NCBI RefSeq assembly: GCF_029982035.1
Contig: NZ_CP104166.1
Coordinates: forward strand, 434,001 to 498,000
Direction: 5' to 3'
Length of the DNA stretch: 64,000 nt
From: Megaera polyxenophila
GTDB lineage: Bacteria > Pseudomonadota > Alphaproteobacteria > Rickettsiales > Rickettsiaceae
Both the position numbers and the translations under genes were made by a program. Of the stretch, positions 9,273-18,573 are shown in pieces. The stretch's first letter is position 1. Each line of letters opens with the position of its first letter. The notes beneath the pieces are model-generated. The model was not told the DNA's origin, made no database searches, and saw nothing but the letters and a program-made list of their open reading frames with translations.

Positions 9273-12200
9273 TTATGCTTCCTCTTTTTCTGCTATGTGG
9301 CTTACCTCATTAGATATTTTTGTTAAAGGAATAACAGCTGCTAAATCTTGAAAATGAGGTTTTGAAGACCAAAGCTTATAGTTACCAATAACAAAAAATT
9401 TATATTTAGCTCGAGTAAGTGCAACATTTAGTATATTAGGGATATTGGATGCCCAGTTTATTGCTCCTGGTTTGGAAGGATCGCCACCTAAAAGCAATAT
9501 AACTCCTTCCGATTGTTTGCCTTGAAAGGCATGAATTGTCCCTACTGATTTATATATCCAGTTGCTCAGCATTGACTTTTCTACAGGTTTTAATCTACTT
9601 TCCAAATATTTGGATTTATCTTTTAATAGCTTCTTCATCTTATCAGCTACAACCTTAAAAGGTGAGATGATATACAAATCTGGTAAAGAATGAGTTTGCT
9701 CTATGATACGTTGAATAATTTTAAAAGCTTTCTTGCCTTCTTGTTCGCACCAATGACCATTCCATTCGTTACTTTGCACGTCGAACCATTGGCTTCTAGA
9801 GTATATTTGGTCAAAGTTAGAGCTTTTTTGTGTAGTTGCTTGGATCATTAAATTATCATAAGCGATCTTATTTGCAATGCTAAACATTGGTTCGATACAT
9901 CTCCTATGAACACGAAGTGGACATCCAACCCACTGGCTGTTAGCATCTTTAATAATCTCTGTTCCATATACATTTACTCTGTCGGATAGTGTTTGAACGG
10001 ATTCTTCCAAAACACTCCAAGTTTTATCCACTTGGTAATATTCTAATAAGGTGTCATTCATTGCTGATGGCATTGTAGTAACTGGTTGTACTTGGAGTGG
10101 ATCACCAACTATTATCGCCTTTTTTGCACGATAAATTGCTCCTAAAGCTTCCTGGGGACAAGATTGTCCAGCTTCGTCAACTAGTAACCAACCTAAAGAT
10201 TCAGCTTCATTAAGACCTTTAAACAATTTGCTAAATGAAGCAAATGTAGTTGAGATTGAAGGCACAACGAGAAAAAATACCGCCCATATATGTTTTAACA
10301 AATATTGTGAATCTGAGGGCCATTTACCTGAAGTAAGAACCTGCTTTATGGCTTTAAAATTATTACTTATACAATCCGATGAATTAACAATAAAAGAATA
10401 ATGTAGTTTCATGGCGTCAACAAAAAGCCTAGCTCGGACGTCCTGTAATTCGGTATGAATCCATGGTGAGGATAACTGTATCTCCTGATCTGATAATTGC
10501 CAAAAATTTTTATTTGGTATCGTAGAAGACCATGAATACTTATTCTGTATTAAATTTATATACTGATAATTTTTTTCTGTTGACGCAATCAATTCCTCCC
10601 TTTTTTTTATAAGATCAGAAGCTTTGCTTTCTAGCTTAGATATTACCTTCCGTAAATCCGATATAACCAGCTTTAATTCTTGATTTTTTTCAAATAATTT
10701 GGATATTTCCTCAATAATACTTAAACATTTATCTGACCATTTTTGATGGGAAGATACTTTTTTAAAAAACTCAAAGAGCATTAAATACCATTTAGGTTCC
10801 AATTTTTTAATTTCCTCAAGTTGAAATTTTTTCTGTTGAGTAATTGTATCAATTTGGGCGCGTTCATTTTCGTAGCTTTCGAGTTTTTCCTGAGAAATTT
10901 TTAGTTCGTCATTAGCCTTATTAATTTCGTTAAAAATTTTGTCCTCTTCCTCATCAAAAGACTCATATTCCTTAAGCTTATTTTTAAACTCTATAAGTTC
11001 TAGTTTTAATTCCGTAAACTCTGCTAAAGTGGATAAAAACTGCTTTCTATTCTCGTTCCAATCAGATTTGGGCTTTTTCGTTTTCAATAGATAATCTAAC
11101 CCGTAATTATTATCGAACTCATTATTTCCATTTTTACTAGGCTGCTTACTCCAAAATTTGTCAAAAAAAGCAGAACGGTTTGATTTATTACCAAGAACAG
11201 CCGATCCAATTCCCCAACATTCTTCATTATTAACATAAGTAGCAATTTCAGAAAAATATTCTAAGCCATAATTTTTATCAACCTCAGCTAGTCTAGGTAT
11301 TTCTTTGGAAATATTTTCAACTGCAGTATTATTACTACTAGCTATAACTATTTCGTGCCCAAGTAACCTAGCATCTACATTCCAAACTTTATAGTTATAT
11401 CCATCAATTAATATACTTTCTGGATTATTAAATGCCTCTTTAGGATTTGCAAAATCAGCGAGAATTTTTGCTCTAGTGGTAATTATTTCGCTGATTATAT
11501 CTCGCAACAAAGTTGTTTTACCAGTACCTGGCGGTCCATTGACCGAAAAAAGACCTCTAGTCTCACTAAGAGCAAGGTTAACAGCTACTTGTTGCGCAAT
11601 TGACAAAGCTAGTTTATTATCAACAGGCCACCTAGAACTCGGTAAAAACTCAAGGTTGGATAATTGTTCTAACTGGAATCTGTCTTTCCGAAGATCATGT
11701 TTTTTACCTTTAGGAGTTAGCCCTAAATAATCTTTTAATGCGCTGCCAATAGTTTCTTTACCGTCATTTAAAACGTTATTAACCATTTTAATATCATCTA
11801 AATAGAAGCTATTGAGAATATTTAAATCCGGAGCGGTGATTGTCTCTAATATTACTTCGTAATATTTTATATCCCTAAATTTTTCGTCACCTTTTTCTTT
11901 ATCATCTTTAAATCTATTAGGGACTGGAATACAGCTAGAATAAATAATAGCGTTATTTCTAATAAGATTATGGAAATCAGAAACCTCTGAGACTTTAATT
12001 ATGTCAGTTAATAATGCTTTTAAGTCTTCAAACTTTACAGTACAATTAGGTCTGTTGCTTAATACATCCACCCAATTTTTATAAGTATCTTCAACTTGCT
12101 GCTGTATTTTAGATGCCAAATCAAGCCAAGTTTTTGGGTAGCTATGTTTCTTATTAAGGCAAGCTATAGAGATGAAATATTCAGGGATTGCAAACGTATC

Positions 12201-12551
12201 TTTTAGTATTTCTCCATAATTGTTTAATTGAAATGTACATAGGTAACTGACATTATTATTACTCTGTAAATTATAATCCTCTTTATTATTTGCCAACATG
12301 GTTTTTAATAGCTTTGTAATATCAGAGGAGTTTACAACACCTAAAAACACATTATACACCCAGGTTTTATCTGGAGTTTGCTTATGACTAGAATCTTCTC
12401 GGCTTTTCCACAGAATACTTTCCTGTCCTGAAATTCCTCGTTGAATCTCTTCTACATAGCCTAATTCATTTTTTGTGTCTAAATGATGAGGAGTAAATCT
12501 TTCTACTGCATTCCAGTAGTTAACGATATTCTTACACGGTTTATTATTCAT
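9273..12551 (-). CDS. UPF1/DNA2-like superfamily 1 helicase, 1092 aa
   Basis: Large SF1 helicase. Walker A is at about residue 337 (NGPPGTGKTTLLRDII). Walker B is near residue 790 (DEAGQS) followed by IIVGDPLQVQPV. Late motifs are GTIHAFQGKQ at about 1003 and NVALTRAKYKF at about 1040. The AAA_11/AAA_12 pattern is that of UPF1/DNA2/SMC-like RNA or DNA helicases. Between the Walker motifs lies a Lys/Glu-rich coiled-coil insertion (about residues 500-690). The N-terminal 330 residues match no domain I know. The gene stands alone between unrelated housekeeping genes with no partner. Similar large SF1 helicases are found in mobile and antiviral settings, but a cellular RNA/DNA role is equally possible. 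Confidence 0.75.
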   Translation of the reverse strand: MNNKPCKNIVNYWNAVERFTPHHLDTKNELGYVEEIQRGISGQESILWKSREDSSHKQTPDKTWVYNVFLGVVNSSDITKLLKTMLANNKEDYNLQSNNNVSYLCTFQLNNYGEILKDTFAIPEYFISIACLNKKHSYPKTWLDLASKIQQQVEDTYKNWVDVLSNRPNCTVKFEDLKALLTDIIKVSEVSDFHNLIRNNAIIYSSCIPVPNRFKDDKEKGDEKFRDIKYYEVILETITAPDLNILNSFYLDDIKMVNNVLNDGKETIGSALKDYLGLTPKGKKHDLRKDRFQLEQLSNLEFLPSSRWPVDNKLALSIAQQVAVNLALSETRGLFSVNGPPGTGKTTLLRDIISEIITTRAKILADFANPKEAFNNPESILIDGYNYKVWNVDARLLGHEIVIASSNNTAVENISKEIPRLAEVDKNYGLEYFSEIATYVNNEECWGIGSAVLGNKSNRSAFFDKFWSKQPSKNGNNEFDNNYGLDYLLKTKKPKSDWNENRKQFLSTLAEFTELKLELIEFKNKLKEYESFDEEEDKIFNEINKANDELKISQEKLESYENERAQIDTITQQKKFQLEEIKKLEPKWYLMLFEFFKKVSSHQKWSDKCLSIIEEISKLFEKNQELKLVISDLRKVISKLESKASDLIKKREELIASTEKNYQYINLIQNKYSWSSTIPNKNFWQLSDQEIQLSSPWIHTELQDVRARLFVDAMKLHYSFIVNSSDCISNNFKAIKQVLTSGKWPSDSQYLLKHIWAVFFLVVPSISTTFASFSKLFKGLNEAESLGWLLVDEAGQSCPQEALGAIYRAKKAIIVGDPLQVQPVTTMPSAMNDTLLEYYQVDKTWSVLEESVQTLSDRVNVYGTEIIKDANSQWVGCPLRVHRRCIEPMFSIANKIAYDNLMIQATTQKSSNFDQIYSRSQWFDVQSNEWNGHWCEQEGKKAFKIIQRIIEQTHSLPDLYIISPFKVVADKMKKLLKDKSKYLESRLKPVEKSMLSNWIYKSVGTIHAFQGKQSEGVILLLGGDPSKPGAINWASNIPNILNVALTRAKYKFFVIGNYKLWSSKPHFQDLAAVIPLTKISNEVSHIAEKEEA

Positions 12552-12760
12552 ATTAACAGGTTGATGTATTTATTCCTAAGTTAGATCAAAAATAGATAAA
12601 CGTGTTAGATTATTCAACTAAAGTTTGAGATCACTTTTATATTTTCCTTATTGTTTAAGGATATAGTGTAGCTTAATTTCCCTTATTCCTTATTGGTTCA
12701 CAATACACTATTGATAATACTACAAATTGATTAATGATTACAATTAATAACTTTAGGTTT

Positions 12761-13600
12761 TTATTGTTGGCTGTTATTTGTGAGATAATTGGCTACTTCA
12801 TTATCTTGAAGCCAAATTTGTTTTTCGTCGAGTATTCTAATTTGTACCCTAGCAATTTCTGAATTAACTTTTTTATCTTGATTAAAGACCTCTGCTAGAT
12901 ATTGAAAACCTATAAACTCTATCGAGTTTTCTTCACACATATAACTTACGCTTTCTAAATAGTCGGCATTATCGTCGACAAAAATTATTTTCTTAGGTTT
13001 CCACTTAACGACATTTTTTAAAAAATAGTCTAACGCTTCCCCTTTGGATTGTTTCCCGGAAAAAACTATACCCTTTTCAAACCCAGCTTCTTTTTGCCAT
13101 AATATCCTTTTGTTATGGGGAGGATATATGAATGTAATGCCTTTTTTTTCTAACTGAGATAACCTCCACTTCATCGGATCTACGATACTGCCGAATTTCT
13201 CAGTACCTTTAGCAGTTAATGCTATTGTTGGGATACCTTTCTGTTGTAGGCTAGAGATTATTGTTTTTATGTCTGGTTCAACTAATTCTCCTTTTGCTTT
13301 TAACATATAAAGAGCATGAATTTTTTTAACTCTTTCGATACCATATTTATTCTCGTATTCCTTAAAAATTTCTTGCCTTATTTTACGTGCTTTGGGCCTC
13401 CCTATTAAGTCCGCTGGAGCTGATATTACATTATCTACGTCAAAAACAACTAGAGTATTTTTATCTGCTTTCTCTAGAATAGGAATAATATCTCTTATCA
13501 AAACAATGACAGTAAATTGGTTAGCGTAAGCACTTTGGATTGATAGGCTTAATAATAAAATTAAAATTAAATACTTTCTTATACTGTACTTGTAGTTCAT
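12761..13600 (-). CDS. Exported HAD-like protein, DUF2608 type (paralogue 2)
   Basis: 279 aa with a signal peptide (about residues 1-26, ending near SAYA). HAD motif I is VVFDVDNVI at about residue 56 with both Asp residues, and a late motif IIFVDDNADYLESV lies near residue 205. Its order of blocks parallels the protein at 706-1554: FDVD, a Thr/Ala-rich ALTAKGTEKFGSI block like ALTSLATGKFGII, the IFVDD block, and a C-terminal EKQIWL like EHRWL. The two are thus paralogues, 11 kb apart and on opposite strands. The substrate is unknown; an exported phosphatase is the likely class if it is active. It is followed on the same strand by the helicase gene after a 209-bp gap with nothing recognisable. 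Confidence 0.75.
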   Translation of the reverse strand: MNYKYSIRKYLILILLLSLSIQSAYANQFTVIVLIRDIIPILEKADKNTLVVFDVDNVISAPADLIGRPKARKIRQEIFKEYENKYGIERVKKIHALYMLKAKGELVEPDIKTIISSLQQKGIPTIALTAKGTEKFGSIVDPMKWRLSQLEKKGITFIYPPHNKRILWQKEAGFEKGIVFSGKQSKGEALDYFLKNVVKWKPKKIIFVDDNADYLESVSYMCEENSIEFIGFQYLAEVFNQDKKVNSEIARVQIRILDEKQIWLQDNEVANYLTNNSQQ

Positions 13601-13650
13601 GATATTAACTTTTTTGAGAAAGGGGAGGACTAAGATGGAAATTTATTCTT

Positions 13651-14157
13651 TTAAGTTGATTGCTTTCTTTTTCTAACCCCTTGTAGCTCTTTTAGAACTG
13701 CATATCTATAATAAAAAAGGGCTTTAGATAATGTTATGCCTATCATTAAGCTTAATGTTATAAGTTCTATTATTTCATACTGCTGAGCCAATTGAGGCTC
13801 GACAGTTCTCATATATCCAAACAAGTACTTTATCGAGAATATGGCAATTATTACTAATAAAGGCTTCTGCGAACCTGGTATAATTAAAGTGTTATTATCA
13901 GTATGGACTGGAGGAGGTTGGAGCAGTTTCAAATTGATAGAAATGGAAATAATTATTAATACAAAAACTAATAAAAAATCTTCAATTCTATTTAACTGTT
14001 TTATAAAAAAGGCCAAAAATACTAATGGCATGATAAATAGCTTAACTGGATACAACACAACTCTTGGTTTTGTAGCTTTAATTCCTATGAACATTAGATA
14101 AATAAACAATAAATAAACATAAAATGGAGTAGATTTTAAAATATAAACAACTTGCAT
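13651..14157 (-). CDS. Small multi-pass inner-membrane protein
   Basis: 168 aa with about four predicted membrane segments: roughly residues 12-27, 38-55, 60-77, and a C-terminal pair near 100-115 and 128-150. The N-terminal arrangement (STPFYVYLLFIYLMFIGIKA, then TKPRVVLYPVKLFIMPLV) resembles small uncharacterised membrane proteins of the DUF6622 kind, but this is not firm. The tail is basic. It lies 50 bp upstream of the HAD-like gene on the same strand and could share its transcript. No function can be stated. Confidence 0.55.
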   Translation of the reverse strand: MQVVYILKSTPFYVYLLFIYLMFIGIKATKPRVVLYPVKLFIMPLVFLAFFIKQLNRIEDFLLVFVLIIISISINLKLLQPPPVHTDNNTLIIPGSQKPLLVIIAIFSIKYLFGYMRTVEPQLAQQYEIIELITLSLMIGITLSKALFYYRYAVLKELQGVRKRKQST

Positions 14158-14232
14158 TTTAATATTTTTGTATGTTTTTTAATATGAACTGGTTTTTTTA
14201 GAGGAGTAATTTAGATTAGTTTTATGTAAATA

Positions 14233-14309
14233 TGGTAGCGAGGGAGGGACTTGAACCCCCGACACGCGGATTATGATTCCGCTGCTCTAACCAGCTGAGC
14301 TACCCCGCC
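14233..14309 (-). tRNA. tRNA-Met (anticodon CAT), probably elongator
   Basis: A 77-nt cloverleaf on the minus strand with encoded CCA. The acceptor is GGCGGGG/CCTCGCT and begins with a G-T pair, the anticodon stem is GCGGA/TCCGC, and the loop ATCATAA gives anticodon CAT. The T-loop is GGTTCAAGTCC. The overall sequence resembles alphaproteobacterial elongator tRNA-Met. A lysidine-modified Ile tRNA cannot be excluded by the anticodon alone. Confidence 0.92.
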
Positions 14310-14533
14310 ATTTTGGTAATAAAATCAAAACGTTACAAGTATTTACTAGAAACTGCTTAACACAAGGACCATATATGATATTGTACCATGTATCTAGCAA
14401 ACCTCTTAATTGAACATTACTCAATAATTACCACCGTACTTAAGAGTGTGATATTAAAGCACAATTGGTATCAGCCAAGTATTGAAGCTTTAATAAAATG
14501 CTCAATTTAGAAAAATAATGCCAAAATGTAATT

Positions 14534-15022
14534 TTAACGTTTAGAGAATTGAGTACTTTTACGTGCTTTACGTTTACCGTATTTTTTACGTTCTACAACT
14601 CTTGAATCTCTTGTTAAAAAACCATTTTTACGCAACGCTGTGTGGAAATCATCAGAAATACAGTCTAAGGCTCTAGCGATGCCATGGATAATAGCACCAG
14701 CTTGGCCTGTTGTTCCGCCTCCTTTTATTGTGCAAACTACATCATACTGCCCAGAAGTGTTAGTATCAACGAAGGGCTGTAATATTAACTTTCTATATGA
14801 CTCACGAGGAAAATAATCAGACATATCCCTTTTGTTAACAATTACCACACCTTTTCCAGGTTTTACCCAAACTCTGGCTACAGAATTTTTTCTTCTTCCA
14901 GTACCGTATGCACCGCCCCCGGGAAGTAGCTTCTTGGCTTTATGAAATGTAGATTTTGTTACAACTGCGGTATCAGCAACTTTTGCGTTTACATCTAATT
15001 TTTCGAGTATTGATACTTCCAT
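14534..15022 (-). CDS. rpsI: 30S ribosomal protein uS9
   Basis: 162 aa. The conserved uS9 core contains YGTGRRKNSVARVW, GKGVVIVNKRDMSDYFPR and GGGTTGQAGAIIHGIARALD, and the C-terminal basic tail KKYGKRKARKSTQFSKR contacts P-site tRNA. It has a rickettsial-type N-terminal extension before the core. It starts 5 bp after rplM, the universal rplM-rpsI pair, and reads on the minus strand. The 224-bp gap to the tRNA-Met downstream shows no clear T-run terminator. Confidence 0.97.
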   Translation of the reverse strand: MEVSILEKLDVNAKVADTAVVTKSTFHKAKKLLPGGGAYGTGRRKNSVARVWVKPGKGVVIVNKRDMSDYFPRESYRKLILQPFVDTNTSGQYDVVCTIKGGGTTGQAGAIIHGIARALDCISDDFHTALRKNGFLTRDSRVVERKKYGKRKARKSTQFSKR

Positions 15023-15027
15023 GGCTA

Positions 15028-15501
15028 TTACTTGTTATTCTTGTTTTTTGGATTTTTACTTGCGAGGTCGAGTAATTTAGGTTGCTGCCCGTCATGCGGA
15101 TGTACACCTTCTGCATAAACATACAAGTTACCAAGTTGCTTAGCGCCTAAACTGTTTCTGCTTATCATTCTTTTAATGGCCATTTTTACAACCCGCTCAG
15201 GATACTTTCCTAAAAGAATTTTTCCAGCGGTTGTTTCCTTGATGCCACCTGGAAATCCAGTATGGCGATAATACATCTTACCATTTTTTGGATCAGCTTT
15301 GTTACCGGTTAAATGTACGTGTTTTGCATTAATAATAATTACATTATCACCACAATCCATGTGAGGGGTAAATGTAGACTTATGCTTACCACGAAGCAGT
15401 ATAGCTGTTTGACTTGCAAGACGGCCAAGTATTAGATCTTTTGCATCAATTATCCACCATTTTTTATCGATATCAGATGGTTTTGCTGAATAAGTTTTCA
15501 C
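15028..15501 (-). CDS. rplM: 50S ribosomal protein uL13
   Basis: 157 aa. The uL13 signatures are WWIIDAKDLILGRLAS, LRGKHKSTFTPHMDCGD, YYRHTGFPGGIKE and YPERVVKMAIKRMI. It is the first gene of the rplM-rpsI operon. On the minus strand upstream a TTGACA box (15563-15568) is followed after 17 bp by a weak TTATTT, a possible promoter. The divergent neighbour is the nuo operon. Confidence 0.97.
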   Translation of the reverse strand: MKTYSAKPSDIDKKWWIIDAKDLILGRLASQTAILLRGKHKSTFTPHMDCGDNVIIINAKHVHLTGNKADPKNGKMYYRHTGFPGGIKETTAGKILLGKYPERVVKMAIKRMISRNSLGAKQLGNLYVYAEGVHPHDGQQPKLLDLASKNPKNKNNK

Positions 15502-15788
15502 ACCAGTTCTTTCATTAAATTAGATATTTTGTGCATAATAAATAACAGTTTATAACATATGATGTCAAGGAGAATTTTTGCGATGTGGTTTTTTTCGAGC
15601 TTATTTTGCTAAAACATTTTATTTATATATCGAATCATTTATAATATATCGATTAAGTCCTGCGGCTTAAATAACATAAAAGAGATATAGAGTTTTTAGC
15701 TATGTGGTTAATTTCTGTTGCCAATATTTCGTCTTTAGTGTAGCAATTAAGGGATAAGGAGTCAATAATGTATTAGAGAATAAAATTA

Positions 15789-16163
15789 ATGCATCCTAAC
15801 CCAAAAATTCTTGTTGAGTATTTACCTATTGCAGTTTTTTTTAGTATAGCTGCTTTCATTTCTTTAGTTGTAATTATCTTACCTAAAATTTTTGCTAAAG
15901 AAACTCCTCAAAAAGATAAACTTAAAAGTTATGAATGTGGTTTTGACGCTTTTGGAGATGCCCGGGGTAAATTCGACGTTCGTTTTTATCTGGTAGCAAT
16001 TTTATTCATTATTTTTGATTTAGAAGTGGCCTTTCTAATCCCCTGGGCTATTAATTTAAAGGCAATAGGTATGTTTGGTTTTTGGTCAATGATAGTTTTT
16101 TTGGTAGTGCTAACTATTGGATTTATTTATGAATGGAAAAAAGGCGCCTTAGAATGGGAATAA
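15789..16163 (+). CDS. nuoA: NADH-quinone oxidoreductase subunit A
   Basis: 124 aa with three membrane segments. It is a complex I membrane subunit at the junction with the peripheral arm. Conserved features are KSYECGFDAFGDARGKFDVR and FLIPWA. It is the first gene of the nuo cluster. The best Shine-Dalgarno (AAGGAG, 15756-15761) is placed for an in-frame ATG at 15768 that is followed by TAT and a stop. The usable start is the next in-frame ATG at 15789, which has a weaker site. The 287-bp gap upstream holds the divergent promoter region. Confidence 0.94.
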   Translation: MHPNPKILVEYLPIAVFFSIAAFISLVVIILPKIFAKETPQKDKLKSYECGFDAFGDARGKFDVRFYLVAILFIIFDLEVAFLIPWAINLKAIGMFGFWSMIVFLVVLTIGFIYEWKKGALEWE

Positions 16164-16193
16164 TTAGCAGAGCATAATTTGAGGGATATAGCG

Positions 16194-16700
16194 ATGGAAA
16201 ATATGATGCCCTCCCAGGATCATTTTTTTAAAGAAGAACTATCAGACCGTGGTTTCGTTCTAGCTAAGGTCGATGATCTAGTTAGCTGGGCTAGAGCAAA
16301 TTCGTTGTGGCCTATGACTTTTGGCTTAGCGTGCTGTGCTGTTGAAATGATGCAGGCAGCAGCTTCCCGCTATGACATGGACAGATTCGGTTTTCTGTTT
16401 CGTCCTAGTCCAAGGCAGGCTGATCTTATGATAGTTGCAGGCACACTTACTAATAAAATGGCTGCTCCAATGCGCCGAGTCTATGATCAGATGGCTGATC
16501 CTAAATATGTTATATCTATGGGAAGTTGTGCCAATGGCGGTGGTTATTATCATTATTCTTATTCAGTAGTAAGAGGTTGTGATCGGATTGTGCCAGTTGA
16601 CGTTTACGTCCCGGGTTGTCCTCCCACTGCTGAAGCGTTAATTTACGGATTAATGCAATTGCAGAGGAAAATTAAAAGAACCAGTAGATTTAAAGGTTAA
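16194..16700 (+). CDS. nuoB: NADH-quinone oxidoreductase subunit B
   Basis: 168 aa, the PSST subunit that carries iron-sulphur cluster N2, the last electron donor to quinone. Cluster ligands are in FGLACCAVEMM (tandem Cys), GSCANGGGYY and VPGCPPTAEAL. The frame is open from a TTG at 16179, but ATG 16194 has a well-placed GAGGG site eight bases upstream and gives the usual N-terminus. It follows nuoA closely and precedes nuoC by 2 bp. Confidence 0.96.
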   Translation: MENMMPSQDHFFKEELSDRGFVLAKVDDLVSWARANSLWPMTFGLACCAVEMMQAAASRYDMDRFGFLFRPSPRQADLMIVAGTLTNKMAAPMRRVYDQMADPKYVISMGSCANGGGYYHYSYSVVRGCDRIVPVDVYVPGCPPTAEALIYGLMQLQRKIKRTSRFKG

Positions 16701-16702
16701 TA

Positions 16703-17305
16703 ATGCAGCCTATAGAGATTATTGATAATTTTTTAAAAACAGAAAAATTAGAATTTTCCAAGCTTTCAATAGGTAATTTTATTGGTTATAAAATATTACC
16801 AGAAAACCTCATCAATGTGCTTGAGTTCTTGAAACACCATAAAGAACTAAGGTTTACAGTTCTAACTGATCTTTTTGCGGCTGATTTTCCTGAACGTGAT
16901 AAGCGTTTTGAAGTTGTATATAGCTTATTAAGCTTAAAACTCAATAAAAGAGTCCTGTTAAAAATTGACGTAGCAGAAGATGATCCTGTACACTCAATAA
17001 CCTCAATTTATAGTGCCGCCTGTTGGTATGAACGAGAAATATTTGACATGTTTGGAATCGAATTTAAAGATGCTCCGGATTTAAGGCGTATTCTAACTGA
17101 TTATGGGTTCAAGGGACATCCTCTACGTAAAGATTTTCCTCTTACCGGTCATGTGCAAGTTAGGTATGATGAAACACTAGAAAAAGTTATATATGAGCCG
17201 GTGTTACTGGAGCAAGAATTTCGGAATTTTGATTTTACCTCGCCTTGGCATGGATCTAGGGAAAATATTTTGCTTGGTGACGAAAAGGCAACAAAACAGG
17301 AATAA
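16703..17305 (+). CDS. nuoC: NADH-quinone oxidoreductase subunit C
   Basis: 200 aa, the 30-kDa peripheral-arm subunit. Family signatures are WYEREIFDMFGIEF, DLRRILTDYGFKGHPLRKDF and QVRYDETLEKVIYEPV. It is a separate gene, not fused to nuoD as in E. coli. It follows nuoB by 2 bp and precedes nuoD by 12 bp, so it is clearly one operon. Confidence 0.96.
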   Translation: MQPIEIIDNFLKTEKLEFSKLSIGNFIGYKILPENLINVLEFLKHHKELRFTVLTDLFAADFPERDKRFEVVYSLLSLKLNKRVLLKIDVAEDDPVHSITSIYSAACWYEREIFDMFGIEFKDAPDLRRILTDYGFKGHPLRKDFPLTGHVQVRYDETLEKVIYEPVLLEQEFRNFDFTSPWHGSRENILLGDEKATKQE

Positions 17306-17317
17306 ATATATAACTAT

Positions 17318-18520
17318 ATGGCAATAAGCGAAGAAGAATATTTACATAAAGATGATAATGAGCTGACTACCATTAATTTTGGCCCTCAGCACCCCGCTGC
17401 ACACGGAGTTTTGCGTCTTATCTTGCAAATGGATGGGGAGGTTATAAATAAAGCTGACCCTCATATAGGGCTTCTCCACAGAGGAACAGAAAAATTAATT
17501 GAACATAAAACATATGCGCAAGCAGTTCCTTATTTTGATCGCCTTGATTATGTCTCTCCTATGTGCCAGGAACATGCCTATGCACTCGCCGTGGAAAAAC
17601 TCTTAAAGATAGAAGTACCAAGGCGTGCTAAATTCATAAGGGTTCTTTTTTCTGAACTTACAAGAATTTTAAACCATACCCTAAACATAGGTACTCAAGC
17701 CGTAGATCTAGGAGCTACTACACCTCTTCTCTGGTTATTTGAAGAACGTGAAAAAATTATGGAGTTTTATGAAAGGGTTTCTGGTTCTCGCATGCACTCT
17801 AATTATTTTAGGCCAGGGGGAGTGGCATCTGACCTTCCTGATGGATTGCTTGATGACATAGGAGTTTTTGTTCAAAAGTTTCCACAATGTTTAGCTGATG
17901 TTGAAACATTGTTAACTAACAACAGGATATGGAAACAAAGACTTGTGGAGATCGGAGTTGTTAGCCAGAAACAGGCTATGGACTGGGGTTTTTCAGGTCC
18001 GATGTTAAGGGGGTCTGGAATTGAATGGGATCTTCGCAAGTCTAATCCTTATGAAGTATATGATGAAATGGAATTTGATATTCCTATAGGAGTTTCCGGC
18101 GACTGTTACGATAGGTATCTAATTAGAATAGAAGAAATGTACCAGTCGCTTAAAATTATCAAACAATGTATAGAAAAAATCCCGACAGGACCTGTTAAAT
18201 CATTAGATGCTAAAATAACTCCGCCATCACGGACGCAGATGAAGGAATCCATGGAAGCTATGATTCACCATTTCAAGTTATATACCGAAGGATATAATGT
18301 CCCCGCAGGAGAAGCTTATGGTTTTGTCGAAGCTCCAAAAGGAGAGTTTGGTGTTTATTTATACGCAGATGGAACTAATAAGCCTTATAGATGCCGTATC
18401 AAAGCTCCAGGATTTGCTCACTTACAAGGGCTTGATTTTATGGCACGCGGCCATTTAATGGCTGACGTGGTAACTATCATTTCGAGCCTTGATATAGTTT
18501 TTGGAGAAATTGATAGATAA
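17318..18520 (+). CDS. nuoD: NADH-quinone oxidoreductase subunit D
   Basis: 400 aa, the 49-kDa subunit that forms the quinone pocket with NuoB. Signatures are INFGPQHPAAHGVLRLIL, DPHIGLLHRGTEKLIE, GSRMHSNYFRPGGV and the C-terminal SLDIVFGEIDR. Length and termini are normal. It is followed by nuoE after 53 bp with no recognisable terminator. Confidence 0.97.
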   Translation: MAISEEEYLHKDDNELTTINFGPQHPAAHGVLRLILQMDGEVINKADPHIGLLHRGTEKLIEHKTYAQAVPYFDRLDYVSPMCQEHAYALAVEKLLKIEVPRRAKFIRVLFSELTRILNHTLNIGTQAVDLGATTPLLWLFEEREKIMEFYERVSGSRMHSNYFRPGGVASDLPDGLLDDIGVFVQKFPQCLADVETLLTNNRIWKQRLVEIGVVSQKQAMDWGFSGPMLRGSGIEWDLRKSNPYEVYDEMEFDIPIGVSGDCYDRYLIRIEEMYQSLKIIKQCIEKIPTGPVKSLDAKITPPSRTQMKESMEAMIHHFKLYTEGYNVPAGEAYGFVEAPKGEFGVYLYADGTNKPYRCRIKAPGFAHLQGLDFMARGHLMADVVTIISSLDIVFGEIDR

Positions 18521-18573
18521 CAGAAGCTAAAACTTAAATACCTATAAAATGATATAATGATGTGTAAATAAAC

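Noticed and set aside
9273..12551. Member of a named defence system such as Zorya, Hachiman or BREX
   Set aside because: No partner genes are adjacent and no system-specific domain was recognised, so only the helicase class is claimed.
15500..15788. Defined promoter for the nuo operon
   Set aside because: Several AT-rich partial matches but no convincing -35/-10 pair on the plus strand.
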